A stretch of DNA of 64,000 bases. It comes from Desulfonema magnum (GTDB lineage: Bacteria > Desulfobacterota > Desulfobacteria > Desulfobacterales > 4be13). Shown here piece after piece: positions 56,688 to 64,000 of the stretch. How positions within the stretch are numbered: position 1 is the first letter of the stretch; every line of letters begins with the position of its first letter. The notes below the pieces were generated by a model. That model was not told the DNA's origin and did not search any database. It was given only the letters and a program-made list of their open reading frames with translations. The stretch covers positions 6,469,633 to 6,533,632 of the forward strand of contig NZ_CP061800.1 of assembly GCF_017377395.1 (NCBI RefSeq), given 5' to 3'. The translations under genes were made by a program, and so were the position numbers.

Positions 56688-57602
56688 TTAATCTTCACTC
56701 GGCAGTCGGCAGATTTTTCCGGGAAACTGTTTTTTGAAAAATTTTTCCAACTGCATTGAGCAGTTCGCAACCTTTGAGAGATCAATTCCGGTTTCAATAT
56801 TCATGGATTTCATAAGATAGGCTGTGTCTTCGGTTGCAATGTTTCCTGCGGCCCCCGTGACAAAGGGACAGCCTCCCATGCCTGCCAGAGCCGTATCAAA
56901 ATGAGTGATACCGCACATCATCCCAGTCATGACATTGGCAAGGCCCAGTCCCCGGGTGTCATGCAGATGAAGCACAACCGGAATGCCATTTGTCCGAGGC
57001 AGCAATTTCTCCATAAGCTTTGTTATTGAAAGCGGGTTTGCCATTCCGGTGGTATCTGCTATGGAAAGCGTATCAATACCTGATGAAATAAGGACTTGCG
57101 CCATTTGCAATATGCGTTCCTCTGGAATTTTCCCCTCATACACGCATCCAAAGGCACATTGAATCCCCGCGCGAATGCGCATATGATATGTCTGTGCCAG
57201 GCTGATCATCTCTTTGCCCTGGTCAATGGCCTGTTCCAAAGACATACCTGCATTCTTGCGGCTGTGGGTGTCGCTGGCAGAGATGGAAACTTCAATATGC
57301 CTCAGGCCCGCGAGATGGGCGCGTTCCGCTCCCTTTGTGTTCAGAACAAGGCCGCTGAAAATGACATGGTTTAGTTCCTCTTTTTTATGCAGGCGTGCCA
57401 ATACCTCTTCCGCATCCGCCATTTGGGGAACAATTTTGGGATGAACAAAAGATACCACCTGAATGCGCCTTAAACCCGCCTCGGCAAGGCCGGAGATGAT
57501 TTCAATTTTCATGTCCGTGGGAATTATTTTTTTTTCAAACTGGAACCCGTCCCGGGGTCCCACCTCAATCAACGTTATTTTATCCGGAAGATTTTCAAAC
57601 AT
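56688..57602 (-). CDS. Hydroxymethylglutaryl-CoA lyase family protein
   Basis: A 304-residue TIM-barrel carbon-carbon lyase. The metal- and substrate-binding EVGPRDGFQFE is at ~13-23, then VSFVHPKIVPQMADAEEV, IADTTGMANP, the metal-binding HLHDTRGLGLAN, and the catalytic-loop GMGGCPFVTGAAGNIATED (active Cys). The enzyme splits HMG-CoA to acetoacetate and acetyl-CoA in leucine or ketone-body breakdown. Some relatives act on other 3-hydroxy-3-methyl acyl-CoAs, so the exact substrate is likely but not certain. Confidence 0.9.
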   Translation of the reverse strand: MFENLPDKITLIEVGPRDGFQFEKKIIPTDMKIEIISGLAEAGLRRIQVVSFVHPKIVPQMADAEEVLARLHKKEELNHVIFSGLVLNTKGAERAHLAGLRHIEVSISASDTHSRKNAGMSLEQAIDQGKEMISLAQTYHMRIRAGIQCAFGCVYEGKIPEERILQMAQVLISSGIDTLSIADTTGMANPLSITKLMEKLLPRTNGIPVVLHLHDTRGLGLANVMTGMMCGITHFDTALAGMGGCPFVTGAAGNIATEDTAYLMKSMNIETGIDLSKVANCSMQLEKFFKKQFPGKICRLPSED

Positions 57603-57853
57603 ATTTTCACCAATAATTCTAAATGATTATTATAGAAATGAAAGCTAAATAATATCCCCGTCACGCTGGGTTCGGATTTGTCAATCCCGCGGGAGTAGAA
57701 ACAGATTTGCGCATTTTTTTATCTTATTAAAAGTGAATTTTCTATCCTGGTCAAGAAATTTTTTGTAAAATCGCGATAACGTACAAGATTTTTATGAGGG
57801 GGGATAGTATGGGTTTACGGAACGATAAAAACAGGGAGGAACAACCAAATATG

Positions 57854-57960
57854 CTGATTATAACGGATTTAGGGGAGGGCCGATCAAGCCCCGCGGGAGC
57901 GGCATATTTGTAGCAGCAGGTTTGCAGCCCCCCGCCAAGCCCCCAATACTGTTGAGTTAA
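57854..57960. mobile_element. MITE-A, left half
   Basis: It starts CTGATTATAACGGATTTAGG and has the CATATTTGTAGCAGCAGGTT interior, then stops in CCCCCCGCCAAGCCCCC without a right end. From 57960 to 58285 there are GGAGTGCAAAAATTTTATTT palindromes (notably 58210-58262) and no gene. Confidence 0.65.
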
Positions 57961-58209
57961 GTGTAAGCGGGTTTTTCGGTATTTTCTCCGGAGTGCGAAA
58001 AATGCTTTTTCGCAGGCACAAAAATAAAATTTTTGCACTCCGGACTCGTTCGGAATTGCCTGAGTCAGCAGCATTGCGCCAAGCCCCGGGGCGGCATAGT
58101 CTTTTTTGCTGGTTCGGCATTATCATTTTTCTTCTTTCCTTGCTGATTGAGCCAACAAGTATAATTTGATAAGAAAAACTGTCAGTTTCTCCCCCGGCAT
58201 TTTTTCTGA

Positions 58210-58262
58210 TCCGGAGTGCAAAAATTTTATTTTTGCAAAAATAAAATTTTTGCACTCCGGAG
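58210..58262. repeat. Palindrome CCGGAGTGCAAAAATTTTAT and its complement
   Basis: An almost perfect inverted repeat of ~24-bp arms, 24 bases after the ahbB stop codon region. A half copy is at 58020-58046 and a looser relative at 61908-61980. Probably a dispersed hairpin. Confidence 0.75.
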
Positions 58263-58285
58263 TATTAATTTTTTTGTCCGGATAC

Positions 58286-58771
58286 TTAATTCTCAACCGT
58301 TGGAAAGTATTGCATTGATGTTTTTTTCAATTCCTTACGGCTGAAAAGAAGTGTATAAGTATCAACAGAAGTTTCCGCTGACAACCTGCGGGCAATTTCC
58401 CGGCAGGATTCCTCATCTTTGGCATGAACCATGGTATAAATATTGTAGGGCCATTGATCCGTAGGTTCCCGCCGATAACAGTGTGAGACCTCTCTGAAAG
58501 ACGCCATGTTCTCTCCCACCGCATCCACTTGTTCTTCACGCACTTTCCACGCCACCATGGCATTTGCTTCAAAGCCGGACTTCTGATGCCGCAGGGTCGC
58601 GCCAAAACGCCGTATGACCCCTTTGTCAGAAAGTCCCTGTAATTTTTCAAGAAGGGTTTCTTCCGTAACCCCCAGACGTTGAGCGATCTCAAGGAACGGA
58701 CGTTCTGTGATGGGAATATCCCCCTGGATCGAAGCAATAATTTTTTTTTCAAGTTCTGTTAAATTTATCAT
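58286..58771 (-). CDS. ahbB: Siroheme decarboxylase subunit (AhbB-like, AsnC/Lrp family)
   Basis: A 161-residue protein: an N-terminal winged helix (EIAQRLGVTEETLLEKLQGL, GVIRRFGATLRHQKSGFEAN) and an Lrp-type alpha-beta domain with VSHCYRREPTDQWPYNIYTMVH. The HCYRR and WPYNIYTMVH motifs are typical of AhbA/AhbB, which decarboxylate siroheme in the alternative haem pathway of sulfate reducers and archaea. The sister subunit is not in the window. AhbB is favoured over AhbA by the overall pattern, with moderate certainty. Confidence 0.82.
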   Translation of the reverse strand: MINLTELEKKIIASIQGDIPITERPFLEIAQRLGVTEETLLEKLQGLSDKGVIRRFGATLRHQKSGFEANAMVAWKVREEQVDAVGENMASFREVSHCYRREPTDQWPYNIYTMVHAKDEESCREIARRLSAETSVDTYTLLFSRKELKKTSMQYFPTVEN

Positions 58772-58894
58772 TTATCATTTGTGGTTGGGGCTGGGGGCCA
58801 GGGGCCAGAGGCTGGGGGCCTGGGGATTTTCAATCGGCCAACCCCCGATCCTCTGGCCCCTGGCCCCTGGCCACTGGCCACTGGCCCCAATTAA

Positions 58895-60055
58895 TTAATC
58901 AGGAAATAATCGTTTAATTTCTTCCTCTGTTGCTTTGCAACTGCCTCTTTCCGTAATAAATCCTGTGACAAGTCTCGCGGGGGTGACGTCAAACGCGTAA
59001 TTCGCAGCCGGGCTGTTTTCCGGCGGAACCAGAACGCTGCGTATTGTATGCTGCTCAGAATTCTGAACATATTTTATTTCATCAGGACTGATTTCCTGCC
59101 CGCAAGCTTTTAAAGGCGATGTGTGATCGGCTCCCTGGATATATCTCACTTCGTCAGGGTCCCGTTCCTCAATGGGGATTTCCGCCAGACCGTCTCGCAG
59201 GGTCCAGTCAAATGTGGTGGAGGGCAGGGCAACATAAAAAGGGATGTTGTTATCTTTAGCTGCAAGGGCTTTCAGATAGGTTCCGATTTTATTTGCGACG
59301 TCTCCGGTGTAAGTGGTTCTGTCTGTGCCGACAATGACCATATCCACCATGCCATGCTGCATGAGATGACCCCCGGCATTATCAGTGATGACTGTGTGCT
59401 GAATCCCGTGTCTGCCTAATTCCCATGCGGTCAGCCTGGCTCCCTGGTTCAGGGGCCGTGTCTCATCCACCCACACATGAATATCAATCCCTTTCTCATA
59501 CGCCGCATACATGGGGGCAGTCGCTGTTCCGTATTCAATACACGCGAGCCATCCGGCATTGCAATGCGTCAGGAGATTGACGGGTTTGCCGTGTTTTTTC
59601 CGGCTGATGGCTTCAATCAGAGATACACCGTATTCACCTATTTTTCTACAATTCTCAGCTTCGAATTCTGCAATGACCGCGGCTTCTTTTCGTGCTGTAT
59701 CAATTCGTTCCGAGACGTTTTCCTTTTTCAGCACCTCGGATAAGACCTTATCCACCCCCCATACAAGATTTACTGCTGTGGGACGTGCGGCTTTCAACCG
59801 TTCGCATTCACGGATCAGCTCATCTTCTGTTTTGGAATGAACCGCGGCGAGATATACACCATACGCGCCTGTCACGCCGATGAGCGGCGCACCTCTCACA
59901 TACATCTCTTTTATTGCCATAATGACATCATCCGCGGTGCTGAGGTCCGTAATAACAAATTCGTGAGGGAGAAGTCTCTGGTCTATGATCTTAACTGTCT
60001 CAGAATCGTTATCAAACCATATGGGACGGATGTTTTTTTCATCTGCTTTCATCAT
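58895..60055 (-). CDS. mtnA: Methylthioribose-1-phosphate isomerase
   Basis: A 386-residue protein of the eIF2B-alpha fold. It has MYVRGAPLIGVTGAYGVYLA (~50-69), TAVNLVWGVD, LLTHCNAGWLACIEYGTA with the active Cys, WVDETRPLNQGARLTAWEL, IVGTDRTTYTGDVANKIGTY with the catalytic Asp, and PSTTFDWTLRDG. It converts MTR-1-phosphate to methylthioribulose-1-phosphate in methionine salvage. The start overlaps the MCP stop by 17 bases (ATGATG doublet), so the two may be coupled. Confidence 0.92.
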   Translation of the reverse strand: MMKADEKNIRPIWFDNDSETVKIIDQRLLPHEFVITDLSTADDVIMAIKEMYVRGAPLIGVTGAYGVYLAAVHSKTEDELIRECERLKAARPTAVNLVWGVDKVLSEVLKKENVSERIDTARKEAAVIAEFEAENCRKIGEYGVSLIEAISRKKHGKPVNLLTHCNAGWLACIEYGTATAPMYAAYEKGIDIHVWVDETRPLNQGARLTAWELGRHGIQHTVITDNAGGHLMQHGMVDMVIVGTDRTTYTGDVANKIGTYLKALAAKDNNIPFYVALPSTTFDWTLRDGLAEIPIEERDPDEVRYIQGADHTSPLKACGQEISPDEIKYVQNSEQHTIRSVLVPPENSPAANYAFDVTPARLVTGFITERGSCKATEEEIKRLFPD

Positions 60056-61865
60056 TTAATCCTTTGGCTGTTTTTGCCTGTTTTTTATCTCTTTTGTCTG
60101 TTTCCGCAATCCCGGATCCCACCAGAATCGCCAGATTATCTACAAAGCCTTTCATTCGTTCTGCCTGGATATTCATTGCTTCGGAAACGGAGGCTGATTT
60201 TTCCGCGCTATCCGCGTTTCGCTGTGTCACCTCATTTATTTCGGCTGTGGCCTTGTTTATTTGCTCAATCCCCCGGGCCTGATCGTCAGAAGCTACGGCA
60301 ATTTCACTGACCAGATCCCCAACCTTAGCCGAAATTTCAGAAAGCTGGGAAAACACCTGGCCGGTTCTGCTTACGATCTCCGCCCCTGTCTGTATTTTCT
60401 TCACTGTGGCCTCAATCTGGGCGGACGTATTTTTCGCTGCATTGGCAGACTCCATGGCAAGATTTCTGACTTCATCCGCGACCACCGCAAATCCGAGTCC
60501 GGCCTCACCGGCATGTGCTGCTTCAACCGCGGCATTCAGTGCCAGGAGATTGGTCTGAAAAGCAATATCATCAATGGTTTTTACGATATTAAAGGTCTCT
60601 TTGCTCGCGCGGATGATTTGTTCCATTGAAACCGTGAGTTCGTTCATTGAAAAGTCAGCCTTCTCAACCACCGCTTCGGTTTTCTTCATGAGAGAATCCG
60701 CATGAGCGGCATTCTCCGCATTTTGCTGCGTCATGGAAGACATTTCTTCCAGAGATGATGATGTCTCTTCAATGGACGCGGCCTGCCCCGAGGACCTTTC
60801 AGCTAAAGAATAACTCGCTGAAGTCACATGACCTGATGCAGATGCGACCTGATATGCGATTTCTCCAAGCCCTTTGATAAGCCTTTCCAACGTTCTGTTC
60901 ACTGATTTTGAAATTAAGAAGCTCAGTACAAGTAAAAAAATAATCCCGCCACCTCCTGCAATCAGGCTGACTGATCTGGCTTTTTTACTCTTTTTTTCAA
61001 TAGTTGACTTGGCCACAGAGACAATGTGCAACGCGGCGTTTCGGACCTCGGTGGCGGTATCTTCCAATTTCGCCATAAGTTCTTTGTTTTTCTTCCATTC
61101 AGCAATGACCGACATCTCAAGTTCGGATATCTTCGGCAGATATTCATCAGCTATTCTCCAGGCATTGTTAAGTTCACCTATGTTTAATGTTTCTAAGATT
61201 GTAATAATATTTTCTTCCTTCAGTTTAAGGTCGTTTTCCAAATCCTGACGGATTTTATCATATTTATGAATATCCGAAAAAAGAAAAACCTCCTGGATGT
61301 TAAGCAGCTTCCTGTACCAAAGGAGCATAAAATTTTTAATCTCGGACCTTAATCCTGCTTTGGAGACATCAAGAGAAGCCCCCTCAATCATAAGCATTGT
61401 TTCCTCATAGCTTATAGAACCGGCCACTTTATCGAGGTGGCTGTTCAGATGATGAACATTTAGGCTGAGAGATTCTTTGTTTTTATATATCTCAGACATG
61501 CTTTCGGCCATTGATTGAAAGAGACCTGATCGAAGCTTTTCAAGCCTGATGATATGCTCGGCCAACATTCTTATTCTGTTATTATCGGTGCCGGACTCAA
61601 CCTCAGATACGATACGTTTCAAATTTTTTTGAAGCTTCTTATGTTCGGGCAACAGCTCAGGGGTATTCGTGTTAATGAAGTTAGCCTCAATCATTAACAG
61701 GTGTAAGGTTTCCTGGGCAATCATCTGGCTTTTTCTTCCGAGTTTCATGTCTTTTTGTATTGAGTAATCCAGGTAGCTGTTAAGACTTGCGATGAAACTC
61801 ATCCCGATAATTCCGAGCGCAGAGAGAACCATTATTTTTGCTCGAACGCTTGATAATCTGAACAT
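60039..61865 (-). CDS. Methyl-accepting chemotaxis protein
   Basis: A 608-residue receptor. Transmembrane helix 1 is at ~11-30, followed by a ~265-residue helical periplasmic sensor without a recognised ligand motif and transmembrane helix 2 (GGGGIIFLLVLSFLIS, ~298-318). The signalling domain has the hairpin tip IDDIAFQTNLLALNAAVEAA, AGEAGLGFAVVADEVRNLA and the usual end (NIQAERMKGFVDNLAILVGS). It passes stimulus changes to CheA/CheW. No CheW-binding pentapeptide is seen at the end. Helical sensor type and long length suggest a 4HB/HBM-like ligand domain. Confidence 0.92.
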   Translation of the reverse strand: MFRLSSVRAKIMVLSALGIIGMSFIASLNSYLDYSIQKDMKLGRKSQMIAQETLHLLMIEANFINTNTPELLPEHKKLQKNLKRIVSEVESGTDNNRIRMLAEHIIRLEKLRSGLFQSMAESMSEIYKNKESLSLNVHHLNSHLDKVAGSISYEETMLMIEGASLDVSKAGLRSEIKNFMLLWYRKLLNIQEVFLFSDIHKYDKIRQDLENDLKLKEENIITILETLNIGELNNAWRIADEYLPKISELEMSVIAEWKKNKELMAKLEDTATEVRNAALHIVSVAKSTIEKKSKKARSVSLIAGGGGIIFLLVLSFLISKSVNRTLERLIKGLGEIAYQVASASGHVTSASYSLAERSSGQAASIEETSSSLEEMSSMTQQNAENAAHADSLMKKTEAVVEKADFSMNELTVSMEQIIRASKETFNIVKTIDDIAFQTNLLALNAAVEAAHAGEAGLGFAVVADEVRNLAMESANAAKNTSAQIEATVKKIQTGAEIVSRTGQVFSQLSEISAKVGDLVSEIAVASDDQARGIEQINKATAEINEVTQRNADSAEKSASVSEAMNIQAERMKGFVDNLAILVGSGIAETDKRDKKQAKTAKGLNDESR

Positions 61866-61993
61866 AAAAAATTCCTCGGCAGCGACAAAGCAGCATATTC
61901 AAATACAAAAGGAGTGCGAAAATCATTTTTCGCCCGCGTCACCGGAGGAGTGGTATGTGAAAAATAATTTTCACACTCCGGTGGTCTGAAACG

Positions 61994-62464
61994 CTATTCG
62001 TAGATCCCCGCGCACATAGCCATATCTTCACCCGGAACTCTGTAAACAAAGGTTATTTTAGATGAAGGTTTTATCTCTCCGACTTTCGGCCATTTGTAGC
62101 TGACCCATCCCTCGCCCCTGGTTTTGGCGGTTTTGATAAATTCTGCAAAAAACATCTTACCATCCATATCCCTCATCCCGGCTAATCTTTTATGAATTAA
62201 ACCGGGCTTTATCGGATGTGCCAGATTCCATCCGTTTTTTATATCTATGCAAAAGACATATGTGTCTTTCCATACAAAAGGACCGTTTCTGTCATTGATT
62301 TTCTTAAGCATTGACTCACAACCGATCTCTTTCATCATTTGGGCCGCTGCCTTACAATTGGCTACACACTCCTCTTTTGTGGCCTTTTCATCGGCAACAG
62401 CAAACCCGGTAAAACAAAGTCCCATGAATAACAGAAGTATTGACGTTCTTAAGCTTTTCACCAT
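61994..62464 (-). CDS. Exported cache-like domain protein
   Basis: A 156-residue protein. The signal peptide (SILLLFMGLCFTGFAVADE) is cut near residue 24. The mature part has CVANCKAAAQMMKEIGCES, DRNGPFVWKDTYVFCIDIKN, MRDMDGKMFFAEFIKTAK and GWVSYKWPKVGE. The FVW...Y...D and DMDGKxFF...GWV pattern is that of single-cache sensor domains, here free in the periplasm. The start at 62464 has AAGGAG upstream; the longer frame includes GAAACTT heptamers. It lies downstream of the DUF3786 and HIT genes and before the MCP, on one strand. Confidence 0.8.
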   Translation of the reverse strand: MVKSLRTSILLLFMGLCFTGFAVADEKATKEECVANCKAAAQMMKEIGCESMLKKINDRNGPFVWKDTYVFCIDIKNGWNLAHPIKPGLIHKRLAGMRDMDGKMFFAEFIKTAKTRGEGWVSYKWPKVGEIKPSSKITFVYRVPGEDMAMCAGIYE

Positions 62465-62556
62465 TGTTCTCCTTGGAAACTTGAAATTCGGAACTTGAAA
62501 TTCGGAGGTTCCGCGAATTTTCTTATGTGCATATCTGACTGTTTCAAGTTTCATCT

Positions 62557-63216
62557 TTATGTGTTCAAAGCACCTGAACCGCCGACTGCTTCAGTCAGAT
62601 AGTCGGAAAGAAGCCAGCCTGCCATTGCCAGGCATTCCATATCCAGGTATTTTTCCGCACGTTTCTCAAACAGAACCGAGCATTGCGCGGGGAATTCGTC
62701 ATCCGCATCATTAAAAAGCAGAAGAAGGGGGACTCTCGGAAGGGCATCGAATATCATTGAAAAATCACAGGACAGATCAATATCGGGAACACGGCCGCCG
62801 AGTCTTCGGGACGCAGTTTTCAGCGCTTCAGGTCTTCCGGAGAAGTTCTCCGCTATGGCCTGTTCCGTGTTATTTGCAAACGCACCCGCAAAGGGAGCCG
62901 CGTCTTTGAAATCTCTGTAGGATACCCACTCAGAGGATATCTCCGAGGTTTTCAAAGTCTCGAAAGTTTCAGCATCAGGACATAACAGAAGATACTTGCA
63001 GAGAATAACGTTTACAGCATGAATTGGTTTGTTGCCGGAGGGGTCAGCAATTCCCTTTGCAGATACACTGTAGGGTTTGCCAAAAAAGGGAATGATAATC
63101 TCATCCCCCTCCGTCCGGATACCGAGTCTTTCCGCATCAGATCGGATATCTGTCCAGACAATCTGATCAAGATAATCTTTGTATATTTTTTCAAAAACAG
63201 GTGCTTTTTCTGTCAT
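62557..63216 (-). CDS. DUF3786 domain protein
   Basis: A 219-residue protein with IIIPFFGKPYSVSAKGIADP, AVNVILCKYLLLCPDAETF, WVSYRDFKDAAPFAGAFANN, RLGGRVPDIDLSCDFSMIFD and PLLLLFNDADDEFPAQCSVL. This is the DUF3786 layout, common in Desulfobacterota and clostridia, sometimes near corrinoid or methyltransferase proteins. The biochemical role is unknown. It is separated by 3 bases from the HIT gene and likely co-transcribed. Confidence 0.85.
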   Translation of the reverse strand: MTEKAPVFEKIYKDYLDQIVWTDIRSDAERLGIRTEGDEIIIPFFGKPYSVSAKGIADPSGNKPIHAVNVILCKYLLLCPDAETFETLKTSEISSEWVSYRDFKDAAPFAGAFANNTEQAIAENFSGRPEALKTASRRLGGRVPDIDLSCDFSMIFDALPRVPLLLLFNDADDEFPAQCSVLFEKRAEKYLDMECLAMAGWLLSDYLTEAVGGSGALNT

Positions 63217-63219
63217 GGT

Positions 63220-63552
63220 TTACCGCTTCCATCCGCCCATAAGATGTAAATGGAGATGGAAAATGACCTGTCCCCCGCCTCTTTCCACATTGAAAAGAAG
63301 TTTGTATCCGGAGTCTGATACAGATTCCTTTTTTGCCATCTCTTTTGCAACCATAATCAGTTCAGATATGATTTCATTATCTTTTTCTGTCAGATCATTG
63401 ATGCTTCTGATATGTTTTTTGGGAACAATCAGAATGTGAACCGGTGCGTAAGGTTTAATATCTCTGAAGGCAACAATATTTTCATTTTCATACAAAAACT
63501 CGGTCCGGGTCTCACCATTTGCGATCTTACAAAAAAGACAGTCTTTTTCCAT
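63220..63552 (-). CDS. HIT-family nucleotide-binding protein (HinT-like)
   Basis: A 110-residue protein. The N-terminal CLFCKIANGE, then AFRDIKPYAPVHILIVPKKH and the histidine triad FHLHLHLMGGW (~97-107). HinT proteins hydrolyse AMP-lysine and other nucleoside phosphoramidates as dimers. Length and motif are standard. Confidence 0.93.
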   Translation of the reverse strand: MEKDCLFCKIANGETRTEFLYENENIVAFRDIKPYAPVHILIVPKKHIRSINDLTEKDNEIISELIMVAKEMAKKESVSDSGYKLLFNVERGGGQVIFHLHLHLMGGWKR

Positions 63553-63806
63553 ATCAGAGTTTCTCCTTGGTTAAAAGTTTGTCAGACCTTCCAAAAATTT
63601 GAACAATATTAACCCGTATATTTCAGCTTTGTCAAGAAGCTAAAGCATCAGCAAAATCCGTCAGAATCAGAAATATTAAATGATTAAGCATCAGAGAAAA
63701 TATTAACCGTAATTTTTTTGTTGATAATTAATCTAAACTATGCTTTTATTTTTTTTATTTGAAAAAGGTAAGAACACAACATTAAGATCCGGAGGCAAAA
63801 TTCAAA

Positions 63807-64000
63807 ATGAAATTTTATTTCAAATCAGGGCTGACATTATTTCTGACATTATTTTTGGCTGTTTCCGCATTCGGAGAAAAAGCCAATAATATTAAAACAA
63901 TTCACATTGCAACGCCACCATGGGAAGGGCAGACGAACAAAGACGGAACCGGCCTGTTTTTTGAAATTGTCCGCAACGTATATGAACCTGTTGGTATAGA
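63807..64000 (+). CDS. Periplasmic substrate-binding protein, N-terminal part (runs off the window)
   Basis: 64 codons are visible. A signal peptide (TLFLTLFLAVSAFG) is followed by IHIATPPWEGQTNKDGTGLF and FEIVRNVYEPVGI, the usual first strand and helix of family 3-type (SBP_bac_3) binding proteins. GGAGG lies 11 bases before the ATG. It could be an amino-acid ABC binding protein or a sensor-like homologue. The 253 bases upstream (63553-63806) are AT-rich and include a lone MITE-B end at ~63655. Confidence 0.78.
   Translation, partial: MKFYFKSGLTLFLTLFLAVSAFGEKANNIKTIHIATPPWEGQTNKDGTGLFFEIVRNVYEPVGI

Overview
ORGANISM. The window looks like a chromosome segment of a sulfate-reducing Desulfobacterota (Desulfobacterales type, possibly a large filamentous form). 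The evidence is an AhbB-type siroheme decarboxylase, a DUF3786 protein, a PfaC/Pfa3-type polyunsaturated fatty acid (PUFA) synthase, many chemotaxis proteins, and a very high load of short dispersed and tandem repeats. The species is inference; no rRNA or tRNA gene is visible.

LAYOUT. 1-9.3 kb: ordinary chromosomal genes (TPR protein, pseudopilin, glycosyltransferase, aldo/keto reductase, HD protein, sodium:solute symporter, AzlCD). 9.4-15.1 kb: a cobalamin riboswitch with its own terminator, then MITE-like elements, then two tandem TonB-dependent receptors. 15.2-17.6 kb: decayed accessory genes (ATPase with a truncated partner, MCP tail, BrnTA with a broken toxin). 17.7-48 kb: a large type III CRISPR-Cas island, all cas genes on the minus strand. 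It holds a type III-D-like operon (csx10, csx19, several Cas7 RAMPs, Cas10), a type III-A operon (csm1-csm5) with a toxin-antitoxin pair inside it, CARF/HEPN and Csx20 accessory genes, an RT-Cas1 fusion, Cas6, two CRISPR arrays and one relic array. 48.2-55.7 kb: one 7.5-kb PUFA-synthase gene whose linkers contain heptanucleotide repeat arrays. 56-64 kb: housekeeping and sensory genes (DUF2809, HMG-CoA lyase, AhbB, MtnA, MCP, cache-like protein, DUF3786, HIT protein) and the start of a periplasmic binding protein.

HOW IT WORKS TOGETHER. Cas6 should process crRNA for both effector complexes. Both Cas10 proteins keep a GGDD palm motif but start without an HD nuclease domain, so cyclic-oligoadenylate signalling to the CARF effectors is the likely main output, with Csx20 as a candidate ring nuclease. 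Much of the island is decaying: the III-D cas10 is cut by an ISKra4-type insertion with a 9-bp duplication, csx2 has lost its centre, the RT part of RT-Cas1 has lost its core, and no cas2 is visible.

MOST INTERESTING POINT. All three leftward cas units (III-D cas10, III-A csm1, cas6) are preceded by the same leader: a sigma-70-like promoter (TTGACA-N17-TATGAA/TATAAA), a strong ribosome-binding site, a short conserved ORF (GSTDIRNPMPLVLQRMGFF), and an intrinsic terminator whose stem lies inside that ORF. This reads as a shared translation-coupled attenuator for the CRISPR island. The second is the set of stop-free heptamer arrays (GAAACTC/GAAACTT) inside the PUFA synthase.
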